A stretch of DNA of 39,526 nucleotides, taken from the NCBI GenBank assembly GCA_964579675.1, contig CAZOIA010000028.1, forward strand, positions 1-39,526, read 5' to 3'. The notes under the pieces were generated by a model. The model searched no databases. It was not told where the DNA came from and saw nothing but the letters and a program-made list of their open reading frames with translations. The position numbers and the translations under genes were made by a program. The DNA is from CAZOIA01 sp964579675 (GTDB taxonomy: Bacteria > Planctomycetota > Phycisphaerae > UBA1845 > PWPN01). Positions within the stretch are counted from its first letter, which is position 1. Each line of letters begins with the position of its first letter. This document shows, piece after piece, positions 6,762 to 15,585 of this stretch.

Positions 6762-8891
6762 ATGAGCACGATGCACGCACAACCTGCCATCCTCCCGGTG
6801 CTTCGCCCGGACATCGAGTTCCATCCCGGCCCGGATGACCCAAACGGCTCGCCGACCTACGTCATTCACGACCCGTTGCGGGGTACGTTCGAAAAGGCGA
6901 CCTGGGTCCAGGCCCAGATCCTCAGACTGCTGCGCGTACCGCTGACTGTTGACCGCTTGCTCAAGCAGCTCTCCACGTATACCACCATCAGAGTTACCGG
7001 GCAGGACGTCAAACAGTTGTGTGCCGACGCTTCGCGCAAAGGTTTGACGATGGATGCGCGCGTAGCCGACATGCGGGTATGCCAGGCACAACAGACTCGC
7101 GCCAAAGCCAACCGGCCGCAAGTGCTACTGCGGAAGTTGTTTTACCTGCGCATTCCGTTGGTCAAACCCGATGCCTTTCTCGGGCGTACTGTCCACCTGG
7201 TCCGTCACCTGGCCGGTCCGGTCGCGATGCCGGTATTCCTGTTCATCTCGATGATCGGCGTCATATTGCTGGCGCAGCGATTTGACGCCTATCTGTCAAC
7301 CTTCCCCTATTTCTTCAATCTGCGCGGCACCATTTGCTTCACGCTCGCCATCGCCGTGGTCAAAACTGTCCACGAACTTAGTCACGCCTACGTAGCCAAG
7401 GCCCTGGGCAACCGGGTCCCGACCATGGGCGTGGCGTTGATTTTTCTCTTTCCAGTCGCTTACTCCGATGTTACGGACTGTTGGCGCATGCGCAGCCGGC
7501 GCAAGCGACTACTCATCAGCCTGGCGGGGGTGATGGCCGAGTTGGTGATTGCTGGAATTGCACTGTTTGTTTGGGCAATGAGCCCCGCTGGGCTGCTCAA
7601 GAGCGTCTGTTTTGTCGTCTCGTCAGCGACGCTGATTTCAACGTTATTAGTCAACCTTAACCCGGCCGTGCGCTTCGATGGGTATTATGTACTGAGCGAT
7701 CTTCTGGGCATCGATAACTTGCAGAGCCGATCCTTTGCAGCCACCCGTTGGGTGCTGAGGCGCCACCTGCTGGGCATGAACGTGGAAGCCCCTGAGGTCG
7801 GATTGCCGCAGCGGCGGTTGGCCGTCATGGTCGCCTACTCGGTGTTCGCCTGGATTTACCGCCTGTTCCTCTACTCAGGGATTGCCCTGATGCTCTATCA
7901 TTGGGTGACCAAGGTGATTGGCGGTATTCTGTTTGCAACGGCAATTTACTCCTTCATCGTGAAACCGGTCGTGACGGAAGCCGTCAGCGTGATGAAGATG
8001 CGCAAACGATTCGGCTGGAACCCGCGAATGGTTGTGGTAGGTATTCTTTGCGGTTTGGTCTTGCTGTGGGTGTCCTTACCACTGCCGCGCTGGCAGGCGG
8101 TGCCGGCCACGACGGTCCCCCAGGATAGCCAGATGATCTACACGCCGGGTGACGGGGTGATCCATCAGCTCGGCATTGGCCTTGGCAGCACCGTGCGTAA
8201 AGGGCAGGCGTTGTTCGTGATCGACTCGAACGAACTTGAGAGCCAGGCCCGGCTCGCCCTTCTGGAAATGCAACGAATCGGCATCGAACTGGCCGTGATC
8301 AAGAGCGACGACAAACGACGGGCACTGCTCCCGCAAAAGACAAAGGAGATGGGCCGTGCCACTGCGGCATTGGAAAGCATTCGTGCCGCGATTGCGCGAG
8401 ATCGGATTGTGGCCGAGGTGGATGGTACAATTGTCGAGTGGGACGAGAGTGTGTGCAATGGAACGCCGGTCGGCGTCAATCGGGTTCTCGGTAAGATCGT
8501 CGATCACCGCGCCCCGGTCGTGGCGTGCTACGTCAGGCACGATCTAGTATCGGATGTCGCAGTCAATGATCGCGTGTACTTCACCTCAAACGCAACGCCT
8601 GGTCGCATATCGGGCATGGTGACAAACGTTGATCCGGTGCGTACGGCCTTCCTTGAACATCGCGGTTTAGCCTCAATCTCGGGCGGTGATATCGCCGTCA
8701 CGGTGGACGCGCAGGGCCGACTCGAGGTCATTGATAGTTATTACGAAGTCGAGGTGATGCTCGACCATCCGGCCAACGCACTTCGCTTGGGCCAGACCGG
8801 CAGGGTGTGGCTGCGCAGCGCTCCCCGATCACGTCTTGTCGATTTGGTCGGATATATTTACAGGGTTCTCATCCGCGAGAGCAGTTTCTGA
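6762..8891 (+). CDS. PqqD-like / M50 site-2-protease-like / HlyD hybrid membrane protein
   Basis: Three parts in 709 residues. Residues about 10-100 resemble a PqqD-like (RRE-type) winged helix: PVLRPDIEF, TYVIHDPLRGTF, AQILRLL, VTGQDVKQL. Residues about 145-440 are a multi-pass membrane M50 metalloprotease-like core with an intact zinc motif HELSH (204-208) and the distal NLNPAVRFDGYYVLSD motif (298-313) that supplies the third ligand. From about 440 a membrane helix leads to a HlyD-like periplasmic arm: lipoyl half TPGDGVIHQLGIGLGSTVRKG, a helical hairpin, second half IVAEVDGTIVEWD, and a beta-barrel. It is last in the operon, with no ABC ATPase nearby. It probably forms the inner-membrane core of the exporter and may process or gate the giant substrate (inference). 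ATG at 6762 lies six bases after the previous stop. Confidence 0.85.
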   Translation: MSTMHAQPAILPVLRPDIEFHPGPDDPNGSPTYVIHDPLRGTFEKATWVQAQILRLLRVPLTVDRLLKQLSTYTTIRVTGQDVKQLCADASRKGLTMDARVADMRVCQAQQTRAKANRPQVLLRKLFYLRIPLVKPDAFLGRTVHLVRHLAGPVAMPVFLFISMIGVILLAQRFDAYLSTFPYFFNLRGTICFTLAIAVVKTVHELSHAYVAKALGNRVPTMGVALIFLFPVAYSDVTDCWRMRSRRKRLLISLAGVMAELVIAGIALFVWAMSPAGLLKSVCFVVSSATLISTLLVNLNPAVRFDGYYVLSDLLGIDNLQSRSFAATRWVLRRHLLGMNVEAPEVGLPQRRLAVMVAYSVFAWIYRLFLYSGIALMLYHWVTKVIGGILFATAIYSFIVKPVVTEAVSVMKMRKRFGWNPRMVVVGILCGLVLLWVSLPLPRWQAVPATTVPQDSQMIYTPGDGVIHQLGIGLGSTVRKGQALFVIDSNELESQARLALLEMQRIGIELAVIKSDDKRRALLPQKTKEMGRATAALESIRAAIARDRIVAEVDGTIVEWDESVCNGTPVGVNRVLGKIVDHRAPVVACYVRHDLVSDVAVNDRVYFTSNATPGRISGMVTNVDPVRTAFLEHRGLASISGGDIAVTVDAQGRLEVIDSYYEVEVMLDHPANALRLGQTGRVWLRSAPRSRLVDLVGYIYRVLIRESSF

Positions 8892-9029
8892 CAGACGCAT
8901 GCATGGCGACTCGTTACCTCGCACACTGACCAGCACTCACGCTGCAGGAACAGACAATACTCTACGCGCACAGAAAACCGTGGCTGCGAGTATTATCGCG
9001 GCCAGTGCCCGATGGAACACGATGGCTTT

Positions 9030-11675
9030 CTATTGAGCCACGAGTGCAGCAAGCGGTTCGGATACGGAAGAATCGTCTGCGAGCTTCGCAGCCAACTGGG
9101 CGAACCTGCCTTCACACCTCAAGAAGGCCTCTACAACGGTGGAATCGAATTGTGAGCCGCTCCCTTCCCGGATAATCGCCACAGCCGTCTCGTGGGGCAT
9201 AGCGTCCTTGTAGACTCGCTTCGTGGTCAAGGCGTCGTACACATCCACGACCGCCGCGATGCGAGCGGAGAGCGGAATATCCGCGCCCTTGATGGCCCGG
9301 GGGTAACCGGTTCCGTCATACCGTTCGTGGTGGCCCCGCGCGATCTCTTCAGCCATTGTCAGGAAACTCACGCCAGGTGCCCGTTCAATAACCGAACGGA
9401 GGGTCTTTGCACCAATCTCCGCGTGCATTCTCATTTCTGCCATTTCCTCGGGAGTCAGCTTGCCGGGCTTGAGCAGGATGTGATCGGGGATCGCCACCTT
9501 ACCCACGTCGTGGAGAGGCATCGCCCGTCTGAGATCATGCAGAAACTGTTCGTCGATTTGGTCGCCGAATTGCCTGGTGGCTTCAAGGTCACTCGCAAGG
9601 ATCACCGAGAACTCCGTCACCCTGTCCAAATGCCTCCCGGTATCAGTGTCGCGGTACTCAGCCAGTTTCGCGAGGGCAATGACGATGGAGTCTCGTGCCT
9701 CATCTCGTGCTTGCCGCGTATCAATGTCGTCGATCGCCGACGCGGCGATGTTGCACATCAAGTCCATGTATCTCAGCTCGCCTGGCTCAAACGGACGAGC
9801 ATCTTGTCGCTCAGTAATGTTTAGGACGCCTACAACCCGTTCCGATAAGCTCAACGCCTTGGATACCAGAGGAACGCTGGCGAAGAACTTGGAATCATAC
9901 CCGTGACGATGAGGCCATGCCTCCTCGGGAGTATTGATCACGATGGACTCTCGCGACTGGAAAACCCGGCCGGCTATGGAGTCGCCAATGGCAACGCGAA
10001 CCTCTGCCACGATTGACTCATTCATTCCGATCGCCTTTGCGATGGTCAGGAAACGGTTCTCTTCATCTGGCAACATGATGGAAACCCGGTGGCTGAACGT
10101 CAGCTTCGCCGCCGCCGAAACGGTCTTCTCAAGCACAGTATCGCGGCTTTGTTCGGCCACCAGGCTTTGCGAGAACTCCAACAGAACAGCCAGCGCCCTG
10201 GCTTGTTCGCTTCTGATCTCGTTGCTGCGAACAAGTTCCAGTTCGGCCCGTTTGCGCTCGCTGATATCGACAAAGCTGTCGAGCAAGTGTTGGCGGCCAT
10301 TCAGCATTACGGGAATGACCGTCCTCAGAACCGGGACGACCTGCCCATTCGCCTGGAGCAATAAGCGCTCTAGGTTGTCGATCTCGTTTTTGGGGTCAGT
10401 AATCGGACACTGTCGCTCCTGGCCCGGACAGATTCGTTTGTGGCACGCCTGACCGATAACCTCTTCTTTGGAAGCCCCGATCATGTTGAGGGCAGCGGGA
10501 TTGGCCTCAACGATTACGTGGCTCTCGGCATCAATGACGACAACTCCCGCCCGGATGGAGTCCAGAATGCTCCGTAAGCGCTTCTCCTCTGCCTGGAGCG
10601 ACTTCTGAGCTCGCTCGGATGCTGCCCTGGCTCGCTCGGCGTCCTGCATCATCCTGATTGCCGCGTCACGGGCTTCGGTCAGTTCGGCAACGCGATCCGC
10701 CAAAGCCACCTCAGAGCACTGCAGATCACCTACTGCCTTGCACAACTCCTTCTCGGACTGCTGCGCGGCATGCATCGCCCGGCGGAGTTCATTCTCGGAC
10801 TGATTGCGCTCGCCGATCTCGTGATGAAGCCGCTCATTGATCCTGTGGTACGTGCCAGCGGAACAGCAGAACGCGAGGCAGTAGGCAGCCAAACGTAGCA
10901 CTTGGCACCACCACCACGCAGCGGACCACAGGACTGAAAGTCCGTATAACACGCCTGCCACAGCAAGAAGCAAACACGAACACGCAAAGAACAGTAGATG
11001 GTTATCTTGTTCCCTCCCGGCTCCGTGCCGCATCAGAAACCACAGAGCGGCGGCCAGAAAGCCGAGGCCACCAAGCGTATTCAGGCCCCACGCGGTCGTC
11101 GTGAGGACTCCCTGCTCAACCATGACGGGCACCGCGCCCGGGAGACAGAACGAGAGAGCGCAGACTGCAAGCGCTGCTGCGGCCGTCAGCCCGAGAACCC
11201 GGCGGACGCGAAGAAAGCCGGCGATTCGGGCAGGCAGCCAAACCAGCGAGAAGAGAGCTCCGCCCGCAAAGACCGCCGCGCTATGTAGCCAGACAAACGT
11301 TTCTCCGGGCGCGGCGGCAGTCTGAGCAAGGTCGAGGATGCCCATGGCCAGCAGACCGGCCGAGGTCCAGAGATGATGCTCGCGGTTGTCCTCGTGTTTC
11401 CGCAATGCCAGGACAATCCCCACCAGCGCCAGCGCGAGGAACGCTCCACCGGCTTCGATGGCTGCGTGAAACGGTACCTGGTCCCAGCGCCACTCAGGGG
11501 CGAGAGCCAGCAGGCCAACACCCCCTGCCATAAGCAGGAATAAACCCGTAAACAGGATCGGTACGGCGGAACGCATGGGTCGCCCCAAACTCATCTTGCA
11601 TTCCTTGAGTGCCCGTGTCCCTCCGCGTGGAGAGACGGCCGGTGTAGCATGCTCCGGGTTGTGAGGCCTCTTCAT
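9030..11675 (-). CDS. Membrane-bound PAS-GAF-HD-GYP cyclic-di-GMP phosphodiesterase
   Basis: Numbered from 11675: about eight membrane helices (30-280, MASE-like sensor region), a coiled coil, a PAS domain (about 370-470) with an unusual Cys cluster (CHKRICPGQERQCP), a GAF domain (about 510-645) and a C-terminal HD-GYP domain (about 650-860). The catalytic signature is complete: LHDVGKVAIPDHILLKPGKL, GHHERYDGTGYP and IPLSARIAAVVDVYDAL, so hydrolysis of c-di-GMP is expected at the inner membrane. The start at 11675 has GGAG eight bases upstream; 11594 is equally good (AAGGA, seven bases) and would begin just before the first membrane helix. It is convergent with the export operon. A link between c-di-GMP and the giant surface protein is tempting but only positional. 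The family call is very secure. Confidence 0.92.
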   Translation of the reverse strand: MKRPHNPEHATPAVSPRGGTRALKECKMSLGRPMRSAVPILFTGLFLLMAGGVGLLALAPEWRWDQVPFHAAIEAGGAFLALALVGIVLALRKHEDNREHHLWTSAGLLAMGILDLAQTAAAPGETFVWLHSAAVFAGGALFSLVWLPARIAGFLRVRRVLGLTAAAALAVCALSFCLPGAVPVMVEQGVLTTTAWGLNTLGGLGFLAAALWFLMRHGAGREQDNHLLFFACSCLLLAVAGVLYGLSVLWSAAWWWCQVLRLAAYCLAFCCSAGTYHRINERLHHEIGERNQSENELRRAMHAAQQSEKELCKAVGDLQCSEVALADRVAELTEARDAAIRMMQDAERARAASERAQKSLQAEEKRLRSILDSIRAGVVVIDAESHVIVEANPAALNMIGASKEEVIGQACHKRICPGQERQCPITDPKNEIDNLERLLLQANGQVVPVLRTVIPVMLNGRQHLLDSFVDISERKRAELELVRSNEIRSEQARALAVLLEFSQSLVAEQSRDTVLEKTVSAAAKLTFSHRVSIMLPDEENRFLTIAKAIGMNESIVAEVRVAIGDSIAGRVFQSRESIVINTPEEAWPHRHGYDSKFFASVPLVSKALSLSERVVGVLNITERQDARPFEPGELRYMDLMCNIAASAIDDIDTRQARDEARDSIVIALAKLAEYRDTDTGRHLDRVTEFSVILASDLEATRQFGDQIDEQFLHDLRRAMPLHDVGKVAIPDHILLKPGKLTPEEMAEMRMHAEIGAKTLRSVIERAPGVSFLTMAEEIARGHHERYDGTGYPRAIKGADIPLSARIAAVVDVYDALTTKRVYKDAMPHETAVAIIREGSGSQFDSTVVEAFLRCEGRFAQLAAKLADDSSVSEPLAALVAQ

Positions 11676-12225
11676 GCTGTCATCTCCGGCGACCTGACTA
11701 CAGGGCACATCATGCCACGCAGTTGTGTTCCCCGAGAAGCAGCAGCATCGCTGCGCACCTGGCCGACGTCCCGAGGCCGAAAACTGCAAGGACTCTCAGG
11801 AATGTTGCTCAGATTGAATCCGGCTCTGCCGCGTCGGAAGGTTCCGCCCAAAACGGAACGGTAAACTCCGTTAATGCTACGTAGGGAGCTCATTACAAAC
11901 GCCACCGCATTCATTCGCACTGATTACGTCTTGATGGCCCATACTGCCATCGTGGGTTCTTTGGATCTACTCTCTCCTACCATCGACACCCCGCTGGACG
12001 AGATAGCCGAACACCATGGACCGATAACTATCATGTGTGCACTGATACTCATTCCATTCAGTCGGCGTACCAGTGATGATTGTTTAGGTTATGACTGGAC
12101 TTTTGCAAAGTTGAGGTAACGCCGATTGTGTCTTGATTCGCCCATAGCCCTAACTTTGTCAGCACGAGCGATGAGCTAGGAGATCGTCTGACTCAGCGTC
12201 TCGCGCAACACCGCGGTGCAGGCTT
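11676..12225. other. Intergenic region, nothing recognised
   Basis: About 550 bases upstream of the HD-GYP gene. Short open frames exist on both strands, but none has a ribosome-binding site with a recognisable product. The HD-GYP promoter should lie in the first 200 bases, but I see no near-consensus pair. Confidence 0.5.
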
Positions 12226-12366
12226 GACTTCTCGCTCCGGAACGACTCTCCAGCGCTGCGGATCGGCTTCAGACCCTTCGACATTCGGAACGTCGGCGTG
12301 GACGCTCAGCCTGACGAGCCGTTGGAACTGCCCGGCCCAAGTTCCTTTGATCCGTCGGGACGATGA
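12226..12366 (+). pseudogene. C-terminal remnant of a parallel beta-helix (pectate-lyase-like) protein
   Basis: A 46-codon frame ending in TGA reads DFSLRNDSPALRIGFRPFDI and then RNVGV. This is the typical closing phrase of planctomycete right-handed beta-helix proteins, in which a final strand stating that the segment is at a fixed depth is followed by SPAxxxGFxPFD. No body of the gene is found upstream. Orphan 3' end of a deleted gene. Confidence 0.5.
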
Positions 12367-12605
12367 GGCCGACGAACGCCGGCAGTCCAGTGCGAAGACG
12401 AGAAGGAAGACGACGTGGCTGATCGATCCTGGTTCCTTGTCGTTGGCAGTCCTCTCCTCGCCTGCGTCGCCGCATTCGCCGGTCGACCCGTTCGGCTTCA
12501 CGAGGTGATGAAGGGCGCCAACCGGTGCACCTTCCGGTTCACGTCCGCGGGGCAGCCGTCAGAGAAGGGAAAGCACGCCGCGGGAAGGTACGTGCTCGAA
12601 GGGCG

Positions 12606-13943
12606 CTACAGCCCCCACGGCTCACGGCCGGGCGCGCGGCGGAGCAGCTTGTTCGCCTCGTCGCTGTTCGTGAAACGCTCGGCAGCCGGATCCCATTTCA
12701 GATTCCCTCCGACCCGGACGGCGATGTGACCCAGGTGGCACAGCGACGTTGTCCGGTGGCCGACCTCCGCGTCCTCCAGTGTTCGGCCGCGATCCTTGAC
12801 GCAATCGATGAAGTCCCGTTTCTCGTTCTTGAGCAGCAGGCGCGTCTCATCCGGGCTGATCTTCGATTCGAGAACCGACCGCGGATGTGCGTCGAGCTGC
12901 TTGTTGAACCCGGCATGGATCCAACCCTCAGTCCCCTCAAACCGGATGTACGGTTTCTCCGCTTTGTAGATCAGCGTCACACCGTTCGCATAGCGATACG
13001 TGATCTCGAACTCCGTCATGACGTTCCACAGGCCTTCCTTGGCCGGGTAGGTGCCCTTACCCGCCACTTCGACCGGACCCGTTCGGTCCGTGTCGTTACC
13101 CCACTGCGCGATGTCGTTCAGATGCGCTCCCCAGTTCGTGATCGCCCCGTCGCAGTATTCGCGAATGCGCATCCAGCCGGGACGTGTGTAGCCGCGCCGT
13201 GGATGCACCCGCGCCTCCTGATACCGCGCCCGCGGCGCCGGGCCAAGCCACATGTCGAAATGCAGTTCCTCAGGCACCGGCTCAGCCTTGCGGTCAGGCG
13301 GCTCGAACTTGTCGATCGGGACACCCGTGCGGATGGTATGCAACTTCCCGATCCGGCCGTTGCGGACCAACTCGCAGGCGCGATGGAAGCTTTCCTTGGA
13401 ACGGAACTCACTGTCCGTCCGGAACACGCGCTTGTACCGGGTCACGAGGTCGCTGAGCAGGCGGCCTTCCGCGATGCTCCGCGTGAGCGGCTTCTCGCAG
13501 CAGACGTCCTTGCCGGCCTTGACCGCGGCCACCGACATCGGCACGTGCCAGTGGTCCGGGGTCGAGATCATCACGGCGTCGATGTCCGCACGGCCGAGGA
13601 CCTCGCGGAAGTCCGTGTATCGGGCGATGCCTTTGACGTCCTCGGGCGTGATCCCGCCCGCCCACTGCTCCATTCGGGTCTCCGCGATGTTCAGGCGCCA
13701 GCGATCGACGTCGCACATCGCCACGACCTGGCAGTCCGGTGCGGCCAGGAACGACCGGAAGTTGGTATAGATCGTCTGCCGGCCCAGGCCGATCATGCCG
13801 ACGGTGATGCGATTGCTCGGCACGACTCGGCCGTCTTTCCCGAGCGATGAGGCCCGCACGATCGTGGGCGCCCAGGCGCCTGCCGCGGCCGCACCCGCCG
13901 TCGCGAGGAGTGTTCGCCGTGTCATCCGCCGCTTCCGAACCAT
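12606..13943 (-). CDS. Tat-exported Gfo/Idh/MocA-family oxidoreductase
   Basis: NAD(P)-dependent sugar or inositol dehydrogenase family. The ATG at 13943 has AGGAGG seven bases upstream and opens a twin-arginine signal (RRMTRRTLLATAGAAAAGAWA), so the protein is folded in the cytoplasm and exported with cofactor. The Rossmann fold begins ITVGMIGLGRQ, followed by VVAMCDVD and the family's EKP motif (CCEKPLTRSIAEG). The C-terminal alpha/beta domain includes GAHLNDIAQWG, where the His is typical of the catalytic region. Length 445 residues is normal. The frame stays open another 99 codons upstream, but that extension carries no signal and is discarded. The gene is monocistronic, divergent from the SGNH esterase. 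The substrate cannot be read from sequence. Confidence 0.9.
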   Translation of the reverse strand: MVRKRRMTRRTLLATAGAAAAGAWAPTIVRASSLGKDGRVVPSNRITVGMIGLGRQTIYTNFRSFLAAPDCQVVAMCDVDRWRLNIAETRMEQWAGGITPEDVKGIARYTDFREVLGRADIDAVMISTPDHWHVPMSVAAVKAGKDVCCEKPLTRSIAEGRLLSDLVTRYKRVFRTDSEFRSKESFHRACELVRNGRIGKLHTIRTGVPIDKFEPPDRKAEPVPEELHFDMWLGPAPRARYQEARVHPRRGYTRPGWMRIREYCDGAITNWGAHLNDIAQWGNDTDRTGPVEVAGKGTYPAKEGLWNVMTEFEITYRYANGVTLIYKAEKPYIRFEGTEGWIHAGFNKQLDAHPRSVLESKISPDETRLLLKNEKRDFIDCVKDRGRTLEDAEVGHRTTSLCHLGHIAVRVGGNLKWDPAAERFTNSDEANKLLRRAPGREPWGL

Positions 13944-14222
13944 GGCCGATCCTCCTGCTTGACTTCTCGCCCGCACATCGTAAGCGGAGTCCTGGCCAGC
14001 AGCAAACGAGGCAGGCACGTCGAGGTTCACGCAACGTGGCCCACGCCGCGCTTTCGTGCATGCTGATCTCCTGAGGCGGGTTGTCGCAGCACGACGCCTG
14101 CTCGGATCTGACCACAGCTCGCGTACCGGCGCAGACATGCTAGAATGCCTCTGCCGAGAAGGAGGGTCGCATAGTGAACCGAGCGCCGGGAGGCGCTCCG
14201 ATGACTTCGCGTGGAGGATTCG

Positions 14223-15368
14223 ATGATGCGAGCGGTTCATCTCCGGCTGGTTGGCCTGTTCTTGCTGAGTGTTCCTTTGCTTGCGACGGCGGAGCCGCAG
14301 CGGCTTGAGCCGAGTCAGGCGACGCGGGACGAAGAGAAGCCGATTCTATGGTACGACCTCCGGTTGCTGCCAATCGAGGGGCAAGGCTGGACGGAAACCA
14401 AGGCCGACTACGATCGGTTGCCGGCCCGGGCGGAGGGCAAGATCCGCAAGGCGGTCTGGGATCTCAGTCGGCACTCGGCCGGTATGGCGGTTCGGTTCGT
14501 CACGGACGCGACGGCGATCCATGCCCGGTGGGCGCTGACGTCGCCCCGGCTGGCGATGCCGCACATGGCAGCGACCGGTGTCAGCGGACTCGACCTCTAC
14601 GTGCGGGATGCCACCGGTCAATGGCGATGGCTGGCGTGTGCTCAGCCGACCAAGCAGACAAACAGGGTGAACCTGGTTTCGGACATTCCGAGTGGCGAAC
14701 GAACGTACATGTTGTACCTGCCGCTGTACAACGGCGTGTCGTCGGTGGAGATCGGGATCCCCGAGGGCAGCTTCCTGGCGGCGGCACGGCCTCGACCAGA
14801 GGTACTCCGCAAGCCGATCGTGTTCTACGGCACCTCGATCACGCACGGGGCGTGTGCGTCGCGGCCGGGGATGGTGCACACGGCAATCCTGGGGCGGCGA
14901 TTCAACCGGCCGGTGATCAACCTCGGCTTCTCCGGCAACGGGCGGCTGGAGACCGAGGTCGTCGAGTTCATCGCCGAGATCGACGCGGCCGTTTACGTCA
15001 TCGATTGCCTGCCGAACCTCTCCGCCGAGCAGGTGACGGCTCGTACGGGGCCGTGCGTCGAGATCCTGCGGGCGGCGCATCCGGATACACCCATCCTGCT
15101 CGTCGAGGACCGCAGTTACGCCAATGCACATCTGCTGACCGGCAAGCGGGAGCGCAACGAGACCAGCCGAAGGGCTTTGCGGAAGGTGTACGAAGAGCTC
15201 AAGGCCGCCGGCGACAAGCATCTCCACTACCTTCAGGGCGAGCATCTGCTCGGCGACGACAGTGAGGGGACGGTGGACAGCTCGCACCCGACGGACCTGG
15301 GCTTCATGCGCCAGGCGTCGGCGTTCGCGGAAGTGCTCGGGCCGATCCTGCCGAGGAGGGTGAAGTAG
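14223..15368 (+). CDS. Exported SGNH/GDSL hydrolase (esterase, possible sugar deacetylase)
   Basis: An N-terminal signal peptide (LVGLFLLSVPLLATAEP) is followed by an SsfX3-like beta-sandwich domain (about 40-195) and an SGNH hydrolase domain. Block I is YGTSITHGACAS with the nucleophile Ser near residue 205. A GFSGNG block supplies oxyanion-hole residues, and DSSHPTDLGF near the C-terminus gives the Asp-x-x-His pair. It probably removes acetyl or other ester groups from polysaccharide outside the cytoplasm. GGAGG at 14213-14217 suits ATG 14223 or 14226. Total 382 residues, normal for this two-domain type. A divergent promoter region of about 280 bases is shared with the Gfo/Idh/MocA gene. 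Confidence 0.88.
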   Translation: MMRAVHLRLVGLFLLSVPLLATAEPQRLEPSQATRDEEKPILWYDLRLLPIEGQGWTETKADYDRLPARAEGKIRKAVWDLSRHSAGMAVRFVTDATAIHARWALTSPRLAMPHMAATGVSGLDLYVRDATGQWRWLACAQPTKQTNRVNLVSDIPSGERTYMLYLPLYNGVSSVEIGIPEGSFLAAARPRPEVLRKPIVFYGTSITHGACASRPGMVHTAILGRRFNRPVINLGFSGNGRLETEVVEFIAEIDAAVYVIDCLPNLSAEQVTARTGPCVEILRAAHPDTPILLVEDRSYANAHLLTGKRERNETSRRALRKVYEELKAAGDKHLHYLQGEHLLGDDSEGTVDSSHPTDLGFMRQASAFAEVLGPILPRRVK

Positions 15369-15437
15369 CACGCCGTCGCGGCCTTTCTGGATCCGACACC
15401 AGATTGGCCCGGCGCCCTCATGTACCGGTCTGGAACG

Positions 15438-15585
15438 GGGGGGGAGAAGCTGGATAAGCCGGCCATAGGATTGGAGGAGCATCTCCATGATCGCGGCGGC
15501 GGCTCCGAAGCCTCCCTCCAGGGTCACAGGCTCGTACTCATACATCGACCAATCGCACAAGTTCTCCTCGTCAGCGAGGACGGGA
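15438..15585 (-). pseudogene. GH95-like glycosidase fragment (second relic)
   Basis: In reverse, one frame reads TLEGGFGAAAAIMEMLLQSY and then GRLIQLLPP. This is the characteristic GH95 segment F.xEGNFGxxAxIxEMLLQS...I.LLPA. No upstream or downstream continuation is found. It duplicates a segment also present in the neighbouring relic (ENFLQSHTGVIRAFPAVP), so it derives from a second paralogous gene. Confidence 0.6.

Noticed and set aside
11874..12119. Small rightward open frame upstream of the HD-GYP gene
   Set aside because: No ribosome-binding site or similarity; lower GC than neighbours but otherwise unremarkable.
12525..13850. Long rightward open frame (441 codons)
   Set aside because: It lies antisense to the Gfo/Idh/MocA oxidoreductase, whose motifs and ribosome-binding site are clear. 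High-GC codon bias leaves the opposite strand open.
14346..15437. Leftward continuation of the second GH95-like relic
   Set aside because: Only the first 40 codons match the family; the rest is antisense to the SGNH esterase.
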